From: VAZQ01 sp963721005
Lineage (GTDB): Bacteria; Pseudomonadota; Alphaproteobacteria; Rhizobiales; Xanthobacteraceae
Direction of reading: 5' to 3'
DNA length: 64,000 bases
Assembly (NCBI GenBank): GCA_963721005.1
Contig: CAVRHR010000008.1
Span: 62,001-126,000, forward strand
In this document: positions 19,676 through 27,556 of the stretch, piece by piece
How positions within the stretch are numbered: the stretch's first letter is position 1
Layout of the letters: the number at the start of each line of letters is the position of its first letter
Notes under the pieces: model-generated
The model's database searches: none
Told to the model about the DNA's origin: nothing
The model's input: the letters and a program-made list of their open reading frames with translations, nothing else
Made by a program: the position numbers and the translations under genes

Positions 19676-20250
19676 TTGGAAGTCACTATGCGGCGGCTCA
19701 TTTCCTTCATCGGCGGCGCGGCGGTCGCGCGATCGTTTCCTTGGCCGCTGGCCGCGCGTGGGCAGCAGGACGGTTGGGTGCGGCGCATCGGGTATTCGGC
19801 CGTGGGCGACGAAGCCGGTCGTTTCATTCAGGCCCGACAGGGCGCCGTGCGGCAGGGGCTTGCGAAGCTGGGCTGGATTGACGGCTGCAATGTGTGGTTT
19901 CGCTATTTTGGCCGCGACACCAATCGATTATGTGCGCATTCCGACGAGTTGGTCCGCCTCGCTCCTGATCTTATTATTGTTGTCTCCGGGCCGGCAGCCC
20001 AGGCCCCCCTGCAGCGGATCCGGGCCATTCCGAATATCTTCACCCCTGTGGGCGACCCGCTGGCTATCGGCCTGATGAAAAACATCTTTGGTCCCGAGGG
20101 CAATGCCACGGGAATGACAGGCCACTACCGGTCGCTCGGCGGCAAATGGCTGGAGTTGCTCATGGAGGCGGCGCCGCGTACCGTCCGGGTCGCGTTGGCC
20201 TCACTGTGCCGCTCACGCTGCTCTGCCGCGCAGACGAGGTGATCGAATGA
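19676..20250 (+). pseudogene. ABC_sub_bind receptor, internally deleted
   Basis: Starts M-R-R-L-I-S-F-I-G-G-A-A-V-A-R with a signal ending A-A-R-G-Q and shows R-I-G-Y-S-A, R-Q-G-L-A-K-L-G-W-I-D-G-C-N-V, P-V-G-D-P-L-A-I-G-L and N-A-T-G-M-T. After R-T-V-R-V-A-L-A (about residue 175) the middle of the C-lobe is missing and the sequence jumps, one frame off, to L-T-V-P-L-T-L-L-C-R-A-D-E-V-I-E with a stop at 20248-20250. About 110-130 residues are lost. In relatives such receptors sit at the head of kinase operons and may supply the sensory ligand; here it looks dead. Confidence 0.75.
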
Positions 20251-20386
20251 AACGACTTAGGGTGGGCAAAATCGTTTGTCGTAATGGGGCCACGTCGGCA
20301 CGGCGCGCGCGCAGTATCGCCCATGCGCATGGACAGAACAGCTCGCCTTTGCCCACACTATGGGTTTGCGCCGACGAGGTCGTCGA

Positions 20387-23152
20387 ATGAGCCCGAGCGC
20401 CGACCGGACCTCGACCAAGCCCGCCGAGCGGCACCCGATGCGCGGCCGTCTGTTCCAAAAATACGTCGCGTTGTTCGTCGGCGTCGTCTGCGTCGCGTTG
20501 CTCGCCAATGGGCTGTTCGAGATCTGGTTTTCCTATCAGGAGCACAAGACCTCGCTCATTCGCATTCAGAAGGAGCAAGCCGAGGGGGCAGCCGCAAAGA
20601 TCGGGCAATTCATCAAGGAGATTGAAAGTCAGGTCGGCTGGACCACGCAATTGCCGTGGTCGGAAGGCGCGATCGAGCAACGCCGGTTCGACGCCTTGCG
20701 GCTCTTACGCCAGGTGCCGGCCATCACCGAGCTGGCTTTTCTCGACGCGGCCGGCTTGGAGCAATTGAGGGTGTCGCGGCTCGCCATGGACGTCATCGGC
20801 AGCCACCTCGACATGTCCGCGGAGCCGAAGTTCACCGACGCCGTGGCGCACAAGGTCTATTATGGACCCGTATATTTTCGCCGCGAATCCGAGCCCTACA
20901 TGACGCTGGCGCTGGCCGGCACGCGGCGCGAGAGCGGCGTCAGCGTGGCGGAGGTCAATCTCAAACTGATCTGGGACGTGGTCTCGCAGATCAAGGTCGG
21001 GGAGCACGGCGACGCCTATCTGGTCGACGGACAGGGCCGCCTCATCGCGCATCCGGATATCAGCTTGGTGCTGCGCAACACCGACATGTCCCAATTGGCG
21101 CAGGTGCAGGCCGCGCGCCGCGCCGCCGCCGATGCGCCGGCCGATCAGGTCCAGGTCGCGCAGGACATCCAGGGCCGCCAGGTGCTAACCGCCTATGCGC
21201 CGGTGGTGCCGCTGGGCTGGCTGATGCTCGTGGAGCTGCCGGCCGCCGAGGCCTACGCGCCGCTCTATGCCTCCATCGAGCGCTCGGGCGTGCTGCTTCT
21301 GGGCGCGCTCGGCCTGGCATTTCTCGCCGGCCTCCTGCTCGCGCGGCGGATGGTCGGACCGATCCAGGCGCTGCGCACCGGTGCCGCGCGCATGGGCAGC
21401 GGCGACTTTGGCCAACGCATCTCGATCAAGACCGGCGACGAGCTCGAAGCGCTCGCCGATCAGTTCAACGAGATGGGAAGCCGCTTGCAGGAATCCTATG
21501 CGGATCTCGAGCGCAAGGTGGCGCTGAGGACCCGGGAGCTGGCCCAGTCGATCGAGGAGCTCCGCGCCTTGGGTGAGGTCAGCAAGGCGGTCAACTCGAC
21601 ACTCGATCTGCCGGCCGTCCTATCCACCATCGTCGCCAAGGCGGTGCAGCTCTCCGCTACCGAGGCCGGCGCGATCTATGTCTACGAGGACGTCGAGCAC
21701 CAATTCAAGCTGCGCGCCACCCATGGGATGAGCGACGAGCTGATCGAGGCCATCGCCCGTCGGCAACCGGACCTCGGCGATACCACCATCGGCGAGGCGG
21801 CCGAACGTCGTGAGCCTATCCAGATTGCAAATTTGAGTGCGGAGCCGCCGTCGCCACTCGTGGACATCATCCTGGCAGCCGGGTTCCGGGCGCTACTGGT
21901 GGTCCCGCTGCTGCGCCCCGATCGCATTTTTGGCGCCTTGGTGGTTCGACGCTGCCAGCCTGGCGAATTTCCGAAAGCTACCGTGGATCTCTTGCAGACC
22001 TTTGCGGCGCAGTCGGTGCTGGCCATTCAAAACGCCCGGCTATTCACTGAGATCGAGGAGAAGAGCCGGCAGCTCGAGGTGGCGAGCCAGCACAAGTCGC
22101 AGTTCCTGGCCAATATGAGCCACGAATTGCGAACCCCGCTCAACGCCATAGTGGGCTATACCGAGCTGATGCTCGACCAGATCTACGGCGAGGTCCCCGC
22201 CAAGATGCGTGGCGTTCTCGATCGCGTCCAGAGCAATGGCCGGCACCTGCTGGGATTGATCAATAACGTCCTCGACCTTTCGAAGATCGAGGCCGGGCAG
22301 CTCACGCTCACGGTCGCGAGCTACTCGCTCGAGGACGTCGTTCACGGCGTAGTCACCTCGGTCGAATCGCTCGCCACCGAGAAGAAGCTGGCTTTGAAGC
22401 TCGATATTCCGGGCAAGCTGCCGGCCGGGCGTGGCGACGAACGGCGCATCGCGCAGGTCTTGCTCAACTTGGTCGGAAACGCGATCAAGTTCACCGAAAA
22501 GGGCGAGGTCGCGATTGCGGCCTCGGCGACCAACGGCTCGTTCAACATCGCGGTGCGCGATACCGGACCCGGAATTTCGCCCGCCGATCAGCTCAGGATA
22601 TTCGAGGAGTTTCACCAGGCCGACAACTCGGCGACCAAGACCAAGGGCGGCACCGGGCTCGGGCTGTCGATTGCCAAGCGGATCGTCGAGATGCATGGCG
22701 GGCGCATCTGGGTCGAAATCGAGCCCGGGATCGGGCGCGACCTTCTCGGTCAGCCTGCCCGTAAAGGTCCAACCGGAATTGGAGCGAGTATGAGAAAATG
22801 CATCCTTGTGGTCGAGGACCAGGAGGACAATCGGCAAATCCTCCGCGACCTCTTGACCAGCGGCGGCTTCGACATGATCGAAGCAGAAAATGGTGCCGAC
22901 GCGATCACGGCCGCGGAGGCCAACCGGCCGGACCTGATCCTGATGGACATCCAGCTACCGATCGTCGATGGCTACGAGGCGACGCGGCGCATCAAGGCCA
23001 ATCCCGCCCTCAAATCGATTCCGATCATCGTCGTCACGTCCTACGCACTGAGCGGCGACGAGGAGAAGGCGCGCCGTGCCGGTTGCGATGACTACGTGGC
23101 CAAGCCGTTCAGCCCGCGTGAGCTGCTGGCGAAAATCAAGACTTACGTCTAG
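20387..23152 (+). CDS. Cache-HAMP-GAF sensor histidine kinase, reads through into a receiver
   Basis: Membrane sensor kinase; the start at ATG 20387 follows GAGG (an upstream in-frame ATG at 20360 is less likely). Order: TM1 about 26-48; periplasmic Cache-type sensor about 50-295; TM2 about 301-324; HAMP to about 375; GAF about 400-555; HisKA with S-H579-E-L-R-T-P-L-N; HATPase with N-box L-N-L-V-G-N-A, D-T-G-P-G-I-S and G-G-T-G-L-G-L. The frame then runs into a receiver (from residue 802) with V-V-E-D-Q-E-D-N and M-D-I-Q-L-P. The junction looks artificial: an extra A in AAA at 22716-22718 moves the kinase out of the frame that would give V-E-S-S-P-G-S-G-A-T-F and stop at 22793, overlapping the receiver start as ATGA. 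It should phosphorylate that receiver and perhaps the cyclase at 23188. Confidence 0.85.
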   Translation: MSPSADRTSTKPAERHPMRGRLFQKYVALFVGVVCVALLANGLFEIWFSYQEHKTSLIRIQKEQAEGAAAKIGQFIKEIESQVGWTTQLPWSEGAIEQRRFDALRLLRQVPAITELAFLDAAGLEQLRVSRLAMDVIGSHLDMSAEPKFTDAVAHKVYYGPVYFRRESEPYMTLALAGTRRESGVSVAEVNLKLIWDVVSQIKVGEHGDAYLVDGQGRLIAHPDISLVLRNTDMSQLAQVQAARRAAADAPADQVQVAQDIQGRQVLTAYAPVVPLGWLMLVELPAAEAYAPLYASIERSGVLLLGALGLAFLAGLLLARRMVGPIQALRTGAARMGSGDFGQRISIKTGDELEALADQFNEMGSRLQESYADLERKVALRTRELAQSIEELRALGEVSKAVNSTLDLPAVLSTIVAKAVQLSATEAGAIYVYEDVEHQFKLRATHGMSDELIEAIARRQPDLGDTTIGEAAERREPIQIANLSAEPPSPLVDIILAAGFRALLVVPLLRPDRIFGALVVRRCQPGEFPKATVDLLQTFAAQSVLAIQNARLFTEIEEKSRQLEVASQHKSQFLANMSHELRTPLNAIVGYTELMLDQIYGEVPAKMRGVLDRVQSNGRHLLGLINNVLDLSKIEAGQLTLTVASYSLEDVVHGVVTSVESLATEKKLALKLDIPGKLPAGRGDERRIAQVLLNLVGNAIKFTEKGEVAIAASATNGSFNIAVRDTGPGISPADQLRIFEEFHQADNSATKTKGGTGLGLSIAKRIVEMHGGRIWVEIEPGIGRDLLGQPARKGPTGIGASMRKCILVVEDQEDNRQILRDLLTSGGFDMIEAENGADAITAAEANRPDLILMDIQLPIVDGYEATRRIKANPALKSIPIIVVTSYALSGDEEKARRAGCDDYVAKPFSPRELLAKIKTYV
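22790..23152 (+). CDS. Single-domain response regulator (ancestral separate gene)
   Basis: A complete 120-residue receiver: M-R-K-C-I-L-V-V-E-D-Q-E-D-N-R-Q, phosphoacceptor D53 in L-M-D-I-Q-L-P, the T/S position in V-T-S-Y-A and K-P-F-S-P. It has no output domain, like CheY/DivK-type regulators. Its ATG overlaps the stop of the kinase's conserved C-terminal frame (ATGA at 22790-22793), so it was probably a separate, translationally coupled gene before the one-base insertion at about 22717. It is listed separately because either form may be the true product. Confidence 0.5.
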   Translation: MRKCILVVEDQEDNRQILRDLLTSGGFDMIEAENGADAITAAEANRPDLILMDIQLPIVDGYEATRRIKANPALKSIPIIVVTSYALSGDEEKARRAGCDDYVAKPFSPRELLAKIKTYV

Positions 23153-23187
23153 CAAGCTCGCATTCAGCGAGATCCCGGTCGTCCGTC

Positions 23188-24300
23188 ATGCACAATCCGG
23201 CGCGCATCTTGATTGTCGACGACAACGAGACCAATCGCGATATTCTCAAGACGCGGCTGACCGTGCACGGCTACGATTTGCTGGAGGCAGGCGACGGCGA
23301 GGAGGCTTTGGCCGCGGTCAAGATGCATCGTCCGGACCTGGTTCTGCTCGACGTAATGATGCCGAAGCTCGACGGCATCGAGGTTTGCCGCCGGTTGAAG
23401 GCGGACCCGACATTGCCGTTCATGGCGGTCATTCTGGTGACCGCAAAAGCCGACAGCCGGGATGTCGTCGCCGGCCTCGAGGCCGGCGCCGACGAGTACC
23501 TGACCAAGCCGGTCGATCAATTGGCCCTGGTTGCTCGCGTCAAATCGGTCCTGCGCCTGAAGGAGCTGCACGACCGCGTTTCGGCGCAAGCCGCTGACCT
23601 CACCGTCTGGAACCGCGACTTGGAGCAGCGCGTCGCCGATCAGGTGCGGGAGCTGGAGCGGGTCGGGCGGCTCAAGCGGTTCCTGGCGCCGCAGATCGCG
23701 GAGCTGATCGTTTCATCCGGCAATGATCAGGTCCTGGAGAGCCATCGGCGCGAGATCACGGTGGTGGTGTGCGATCTGCGCGGCTTCACGGCGTTTTCCG
23801 AGACGGCGGCGCCGGAGGACGTCATGGCGGTGCTGCGCGAATACCAGACCAATCTCGGCGTGCTGGTGGACAAGTTCGAGGGAACCGTCGAGCGATTCAC
23901 CGGCGACGGCCTGATGGTTTGGTTCAACGATCCGCTGCCGTGCGACGACCCCTGCGGGCGCGCCGTGCGCATGGGCGTCGAGATGCGGGCTTGCATCGCG
24001 GCTTGCGCTGCCGGCTGGCGCAAGCGCGATCACAATCTGGGTTTCGCCATCGGCATGGCGCACGGCTACGCGACGCTTGGGCGGATCGGCTTCGAGCGCC
24101 GGTTCGACTATGCCGCCGTCGGTATGGTCGTCAACTTGGCCGCGCGTCTGTGCGGCGAAGCGGTTGACGGACAAATCCTCGTCGACAGCAAGGTGCTGGC
24201 GGCCGTCGAAGACGTTGCGGCAAGTGAGCCGGTCGGCGAGCTCGAGCTCAAAGGCTTCAACCGGCCGGTCAAGGCGTTCAGCATAACGGGACTGCGATAA
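23188..24300 (+). CDS. Response regulator with class III adenylate/guanylate cyclase output
   Basis: 370 residues. An N-terminal receiver (1-125) has V-D-D-N-E-T-N, phosphoacceptor D55 in L-L-D-V-M-M-P and K-P-V-D. A coiled-coil linker (about 130-180) leads to a class III nucleotide cyclase domain (about 185-365) with metal ligands D196 in V-C-D-L-R-G-F-T and D240 in F-T-G-D-G-L-M-V-W-F, and transition-state residues N316 and R320 in V-N-L-A-A-R-L. All catalytic positions I can see are kept, so it should be active and phosphorylation-controlled. It lies 35 bases after the kinase/receiver and 22 bases before a CRP-like gene, which favours cAMP as product; GTP specificity cannot be excluded. 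Confidence 0.88.
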   Translation: MHNPARILIVDDNETNRDILKTRLTVHGYDLLEAGDGEEALAAVKMHRPDLVLLDVMMPKLDGIEVCRRLKADPTLPFMAVILVTAKADSRDVVAGLEAGADEYLTKPVDQLALVARVKSVLRLKELHDRVSAQAADLTVWNRDLEQRVADQVRELERVGRLKRFLAPQIAELIVSSGNDQVLESHRREITVVVCDLRGFTAFSETAAPEDVMAVLREYQTNLGVLVDKFEGTVERFTGDGLMVWFNDPLPCDDPCGRAVRMGVEMRACIAACAAGWRKRDHNLGFAIGMAHGYATLGRIGFERRFDYAAVGMVVNLAARLCGEAVDGQILVDSKVLAAVEDVAASEPVGELELKGFNRPVKAFSITGLR

Positions 24301-24322
24301 GCTTTAAGGAGGCGCGCGCTCC

Positions 24323-25021
24323 GTGGCCAAGGACATTGCATCGCAGGACAACGCCCGCATTTTCGGAAAAAGCCTACTGTTCGGCGCGCTCGATGATGCG
24401 GCGCGCCATGAGCTGGCGGCGCGGGTGCGCCGGCAGAGCTTCGACACTGGTGAGCCGATCTTTCACGTCGGAGCGCCCGGCCAGAGCATGATGGTCATCC
24501 TCAACGGCACCGTGCGGGTGTCGCTCCCCGGCCCGAAAGGAAAAGGCGTCATCCTAGCCGATCTCGGCGCCGGCGAGCTCCTCGGCGAGGTCGCCCTCCT
24601 GGACGGCAAGGAGCGCTCGGCCGACGCAAGCGCGCTCACCAAATGCGAGCTCCTCGTGCTCGAGCGGCGCGACGTGGTGGCCTTCCTGAAGAAGCGTCCC
24701 GACCTGTGCCTCAAGCTGCTCGAGCTGATGTGCGCCCGATTGCGAAAATCAGATCAGCGGATGGCGGACATCGCGTTTTTTGAGCTGTCGTCCAGATTGG
24801 CAAAGGTTCTGTTGGATCGCGCCGGCACGACCGCCCGCGCTGGGGCGAAACCCAAGCTCTCGCTGTCGCAGACCGAACTCGCCGGCATGATCAATGCAAC
24901 CCGCGAGAACGTTAACCGGTGCCTGCGCAATTGGCAGCGCCAGGGGATCGTGGATGTTTCCGAGCGCTGGATCACCCTTCTGAAGCGCGAGATGCTCGAG
25001 GCGATGGTCGAAAATCACTGA
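24323..25021 (+). CDS. CRP-like cAMP-binding regulator
   Basis: 232 residues; GTG start with AGGAGG 12 bases upstream. A cyclic-nucleotide-binding beta-roll has the cassette G-E-V-A-L-L-D-G-K-E-R-S-A-D-A-S-A, retaining the R-S pair that binds the cyclic phosphate. The long dimerisation helix is followed by a winged helix with recognition helix A-T-R-E-N-V-N-R: R, E and the later R match the residues CRP uses to read TGTGA. No Fe-S or haem ligands are evident. It ends the receptor-kinase-cyclase block, so a local relay in which the cyclase feeds this regulator is likely. The candidate sites at 578, 2066, 2977, 17704, 19260 and 25817 fit its expected specificity. Confidence 0.9.
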   Translation: MAKDIASQDNARIFGKSLLFGALDDAARHELAARVRRQSFDTGEPIFHVGAPGQSMMVILNGTVRVSLPGPKGKGVILADLGAGELLGEVALLDGKERSADASALTKCELLVLERRDVVAFLKKRPDLCLKLLELMCARLRKSDQRMADIAFFELSSRLAKVLLDRAGTTARAGAKPKLSLSQTELAGMINATRENVNRCLRNWQRQGIVDVSERWITLLKREMLEAMVENH

Positions 25022-25053
25022 GTTCAGGCATTTTTTCGGTAATCGCGAAGACG

Positions 25054-25470
25054 CCGCTTCAACCGGACATTCTGCGCAACGCTTAGCCTCATTGATGTTA
25101 TTTCGATTGCAGCGCAGACTTCCGCTGCGGGGCGGCCTCCGCGTCGCGGCGCGCCGCGCCGGCGCGGCATAGCGTCCCGCCCCGCCAAGAACTCGCCTCG
25201 TAGCCTGGCAAAAAAATCGCTCACGGTCGGGACGTCCGGCAGCGCGTGCGAGCGCGTCGCAGTGGTCACCGCCAGGGCGCGCAGTTTACCGGTTCTGATG
25301 TACTCAATGGATGTGGGCAAGGTGCCAAATAGGATTTGCACCTGTCCGCCGAGAAGATCGGTGAGCGCCGGCGCCTCTCTTCGATAGGGCACATGAGTTA
25401 GATCGATGCCAACCATCAACTTGAATAGCTCGCCCGCCGCCCCGAAGTCCACGATCGAAAGCGCGGTCGG
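25054..25470 (-). pseudogene. TctC-type receptor fragment
   Basis: The minus strand shows A-A-G-E-L-F-K-L-M, T-H-V-P-Y-R-R-E-A-P-A-L-T-D-L-L-G-G-Q-V-Q, R-T-G-K-L-R-A-L-A-V-T and L-P-D-V-P-T-V-S-D-F: the middle third of a Bug/TctC receptor. The N-terminal part is missing. After S-D-F the next motif (L-P-G-Y-E-A-S-S-W) is one base out, because of an extra T in the 7-base run near 25210, and the C-terminus then degenerates. Confidence 0.75.
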
Positions 25471-25549
25471 GGCCGAGGGCCAGTGTCGATCATCGCCTCG
25501 CTCGGCCGCCCTACTCAACGTGCTAAACGCATTCTCATGCAGCTTGTCA

Positions 25550-25800
25550 TATTGAGGATGTCGGGCTTGTCGTGACGATCCGGAGCATCCTCCGGGATTC
25601 GACGCAGAATGCCGCCTCCATTGTAATCGGCAGCCGTCACGGCAGCACACGACGACTGAACCAATCGGGTATGACGGCCAGATAGACGAAACCGCGCTCC
25701 ATCTGGATGGGTCCATCCCCACACCTGATTCGGTCGCGTGACGGTCATGTCGCGCAGCACATAGCGCCGGCGAATCCGAGCCTGAATACATTTGGGTGCA
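25550..25800 (-). pseudogene. IS3-type transposase (OrfB) remnant
   Basis: The minus strand encodes Y-V-L-R-D-M-T-V-T-R-P-N-Q-V-W, the entry to the integrase core of IS3-type OrfB, then one frame over M-E-R-G-F-V-Y-L-A-V-I-P-D-W-F-S-R-R-V-L and I-T-M-E-A-A-F-C-V-E. It contains an in-frame stop and shifts, and both ends of the gene are missing. It abuts the promoter of exported protein C. Confidence 0.7.
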
Positions 25801-25816
25801 ACATTTTTCGCCTCAC

Positions 25817-25857
25817 TGTGAGGCAGCTCACATTCGATCAGGATAGGCCGGTCTATG
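25817..25857 (+). promoter_or_regulatory. CRP-type site and -10-like hexamer for exported protein C
   Basis: TGTGAGGCAGCTCACA (25817-25832) is a full TGTGA-N6-TCACA site. TTC and 16 bases lead to TCTATG (25852-25857). The operator centre would lie near -40 of a start about 7 bases after the hexamer, as in class II CRP-activated promoters. It is the best of the four copies in the window. Confidence 0.7.
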
Positions 25858-25908
25858 AAGTGTCGATGCACAAGCAGTGCATCGACAACCAAATCAGGAG
25901 ATACGACA

Positions 25909-26139
25909 ATGTTCACCAACACGAAGATTGCTCTCGCGACAGCGCTCATCCTCGGCGCCGCTTCCGCCGCCTTGGCGAACGACATTGAGACTAACCCAAG
26001 CACGGCCCAGAGCACGAGAGAATGGAACGAATATCTCGGCCAGAGCCAGAAGCACATGGGCAATGCCGGCACTAGCTACGGTTATTTTGGATCGCAGGAC
26101 GACCTTTCTCAATCCGGCAAGAAAAACCGCAACCGCTAA
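25909..26139 (+). CDS. Small exported protein C (paralogue family of three)
   Basis: A 76-residue protein; ATG 25909 follows CAGGAG by 8 bases. The signal peptide M-F-T-N-T-K-I-A-L-A-T-A-L-I-L-G-A-A-S-A-A-L-A is nearly identical to those of proteins A and B, with cleavage expected before N-D-I. The mature part has W-N-E-Y-L-G-Q and G-N-A-G-T-S-Y-G-Y, and ends in a basic K-K-N-R-N-R tail, as in A. The three family members are 23 kb apart yet keep the same promoter layout and 3' hairpin, so whole expression cassettes were duplicated. Function unknown; periplasmic or secreted. Confidence 0.78.
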   Translation: MFTNTKIALATALILGAASAALANDIETNPSTAQSTREWNEYLGQSQKHMGNAGTSYGYFGSQDDLSQSGKKNRNR

Positions 26140-26209
26140 GCCACGCGATCGCGGGCAAGCGTAGAACTGGCCTTGGCGTCGAAACATTCTTCGGCAAAGT
26201 TGGTTGATA

Positions 26210-26265
26210 CCGGTTCTGCTGGAGAATGCGACCCCTTTCCCTCCCCCTAAGTGCGGGGGAGGGGT
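26210..26265 (+). repeat. Conserved 3' hairpin element downstream of exported protein C
   Basis: CCGGTTCTGCTGG leads into AATGCGACCCC and then a strong hairpin CCCTCCCCC (26239-26247) / GGGGGAGGG (26255-26263). Same arrangement as the elements after proteins A and B, about 70 bases from the stop codon. Confidence 0.55.
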
Positions 26266-26342
26266 AGGCGCCCCGGTGCGAGTTCGTCCACACCACTTTG
26301 TCTTTGATGGCACCCTGTAGGAAATTGTTCAGGAGATAAGCC

Positions 26343-26657
26343 ATGCGCAAGAACTTGTATAGCCACTCTGTCAGATGGGGCCTCGTTTCGGTATGTCTGT
26401 GCACGATGATCAACGGCTCGACAGCCGGCTCGTTTACACGGGGATGTGCGGCGCGTGACCTGCAGATCCTCATGTTGATCGAGGAGCGCGAAAACACAAA
26501 TGCCGTTTCGGTGGACAAATTGAGCGATGCCATGCTCTCCATGTTGGAGGCGCGGATAGTCTGTTACCAAGGGCGCGTGGTGGATGCCATGGCGCTTTAC
26601 GACGGCATTGTCCAGAGCGTCACACCTGACGCGCTTTTGTCAGCTCGACAGAGATGA
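26343..26657 (+). CDS. Small exported protein, function unknown
   Basis: 104 residues. An N-terminal hydrophobic segment (about 10-28) after basic residues looks like a signal peptide. The mature part contains C-A-A-R-D-L-Q-I-L-M-L-I-E-E-R-E, then L-S-D-A-M-L-S-M-L-E-A-R-I-V-C-Y-Q-G-R-V-V-D-A-M-A-L-Y-D-G-I-V; the two Cys could pair. The helical pattern resembles a single TPR-like hairpin. It lies just before the TPR protein gene and is probably in the same operon. No family recognised. Confidence 0.6.
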   Translation: MRKNLYSHSVRWGLVSVCLCTMINGSTAGSFTRGCAARDLQILMLIEERENTNAVSVDKLSDAMLSMLEARIVCYQGRVVDAMALYDGIVQSVTPDALLSARQR

Positions 26658-26719
26658 GCGGCCGGATGGCTTGCCGATTCTGTGCGGAACGACTGGGTTC
26701 TAGCACTCCGGCCAAAAAA

Positions 26720-27556
26720 ATGAGAACGAAGCGGTTTTCCACAGCGGTAATTACAGCTGTCCTGCTGAACGCGGGTGCCGTGCTTGCTGCCAATCAGTAC
26801 GATCGGGACTGCTCCAAAACCAGCGGTCCCGACGGCAGTAATGCCAGCTGCACCCGCGCCATTGAGGGAGGCTTCGAAATCACACAAAAGCGCCCCGTTG
26901 CCGTGCACACCCGTGGCATCGCTTACTATTCTGAGGGTGACCGCGACCGCGACCGTGCCGTTTGCGCAATCGAGACGATCCAACTCGATTCCAAAGACCT
27001 CGATGATGCCCACGACCACGGCACCAAGGATCAAGCCAAGAGCGATCTCAACCAAATTATCGGCTACTATAACGCGGCCATCAAGCGCGATCCCAAAGAT
27101 GACGATGCCTACTTCCACCGCGGAATCGCGAATTTCTACAAAGGCTTTCTTCAGCTGGCGCTAGCCGATCTCAGCCAAGCGAGCAAGCTCGACCCCGAAT
27201 ACGCCTATTACGCTCTTTGGCTTGACATTTTCAACAAGCGCGGCAAAGGGGCAAGTCGCCTCCCGCAAGCGATCGCGCATATCAACATGATCAAATGGCC
27301 CGCTCCGGTGATCCGCCTGTTCCTCGGCCAGACGACGCCGGTGGCAGTGTTCGCCGCCGCGGATGATGCCGATGCTGATATCAAAAAGAGTCAGGTCTGC
27401 GAGGCTAATTTCTACATCGGTGAGCTTGCGCTTCAGCAAGGCGTGAAGGAGGAGTCTGCCCGCCTATTTCAACTCGCAGTAGCCGATTGCCCGCGCGAGT
27501 TCGTCGAAGGGCCCGCCGCCTACGCTGAACTCAAGGCGCTAGGCGTGAGTCCATGA
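26720..27556 (+). CDS. Exported TPR-repeat protein
   Basis: 278 residues from ATG 26720, where the signal peptide M-R-T-K-R-F-S-T-A-V-I-T-A-V-L-L-N-A-G-A-V-L-A-A begins; the frame is open upstream to 26654. TPR-like units include a first hairpin near residues 50-75 (A-V-H-T-R-G-I-A-Y-Y), then N-Q-I-I-G-Y-Y-N-A-A-I-K-R-D-P-K-D-D-D-A-Y-F-H-R-G and L-A-L-A-D-L-S-Q-A-S-K-L-D-P-E-Y-A-Y, and a C-terminal E-L-A-L-Q-Q-G ... D-C-P-R-E-F-V-E unit. Such proteins are periplasmic scaffolds in rhizobia; the role is unknown. A decayed paralogue is at 3786-4017. Confidence 0.8.
   Translation: MRTKRFSTAVITAVLLNAGAVLAANQYDRDCSKTSGPDGSNASCTRAIEGGFEITQKRPVAVHTRGIAYYSEGDRDRDRAVCAIETIQLDSKDLDDAHDHGTKDQAKSDLNQIIGYYNAAIKRDPKDDDAYFHRGIANFYKGFLQLALADLSQASKLDPEYAYYALWLDIFNKRGKGASRLPQAIAHINMIKWPAPVIRLFLGQTTPVAVFAAADDADADIKKSQVCEANFYIGELALQQGVKEESARLFQLAVADCPREFVEGPAAYAELKALGVSP

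Noticed and set aside
20656..21576. Long open frame overlapping the kinase in another frame
   Set aside because: Arg/Ala/Gly-rich composition with no motifs; a G+C-rich shadow of the kinase coding frame. Similar shadows at 57660-58922, 53543-55930, 49563-51290 and 62341-63495 were rejected for the same reason.
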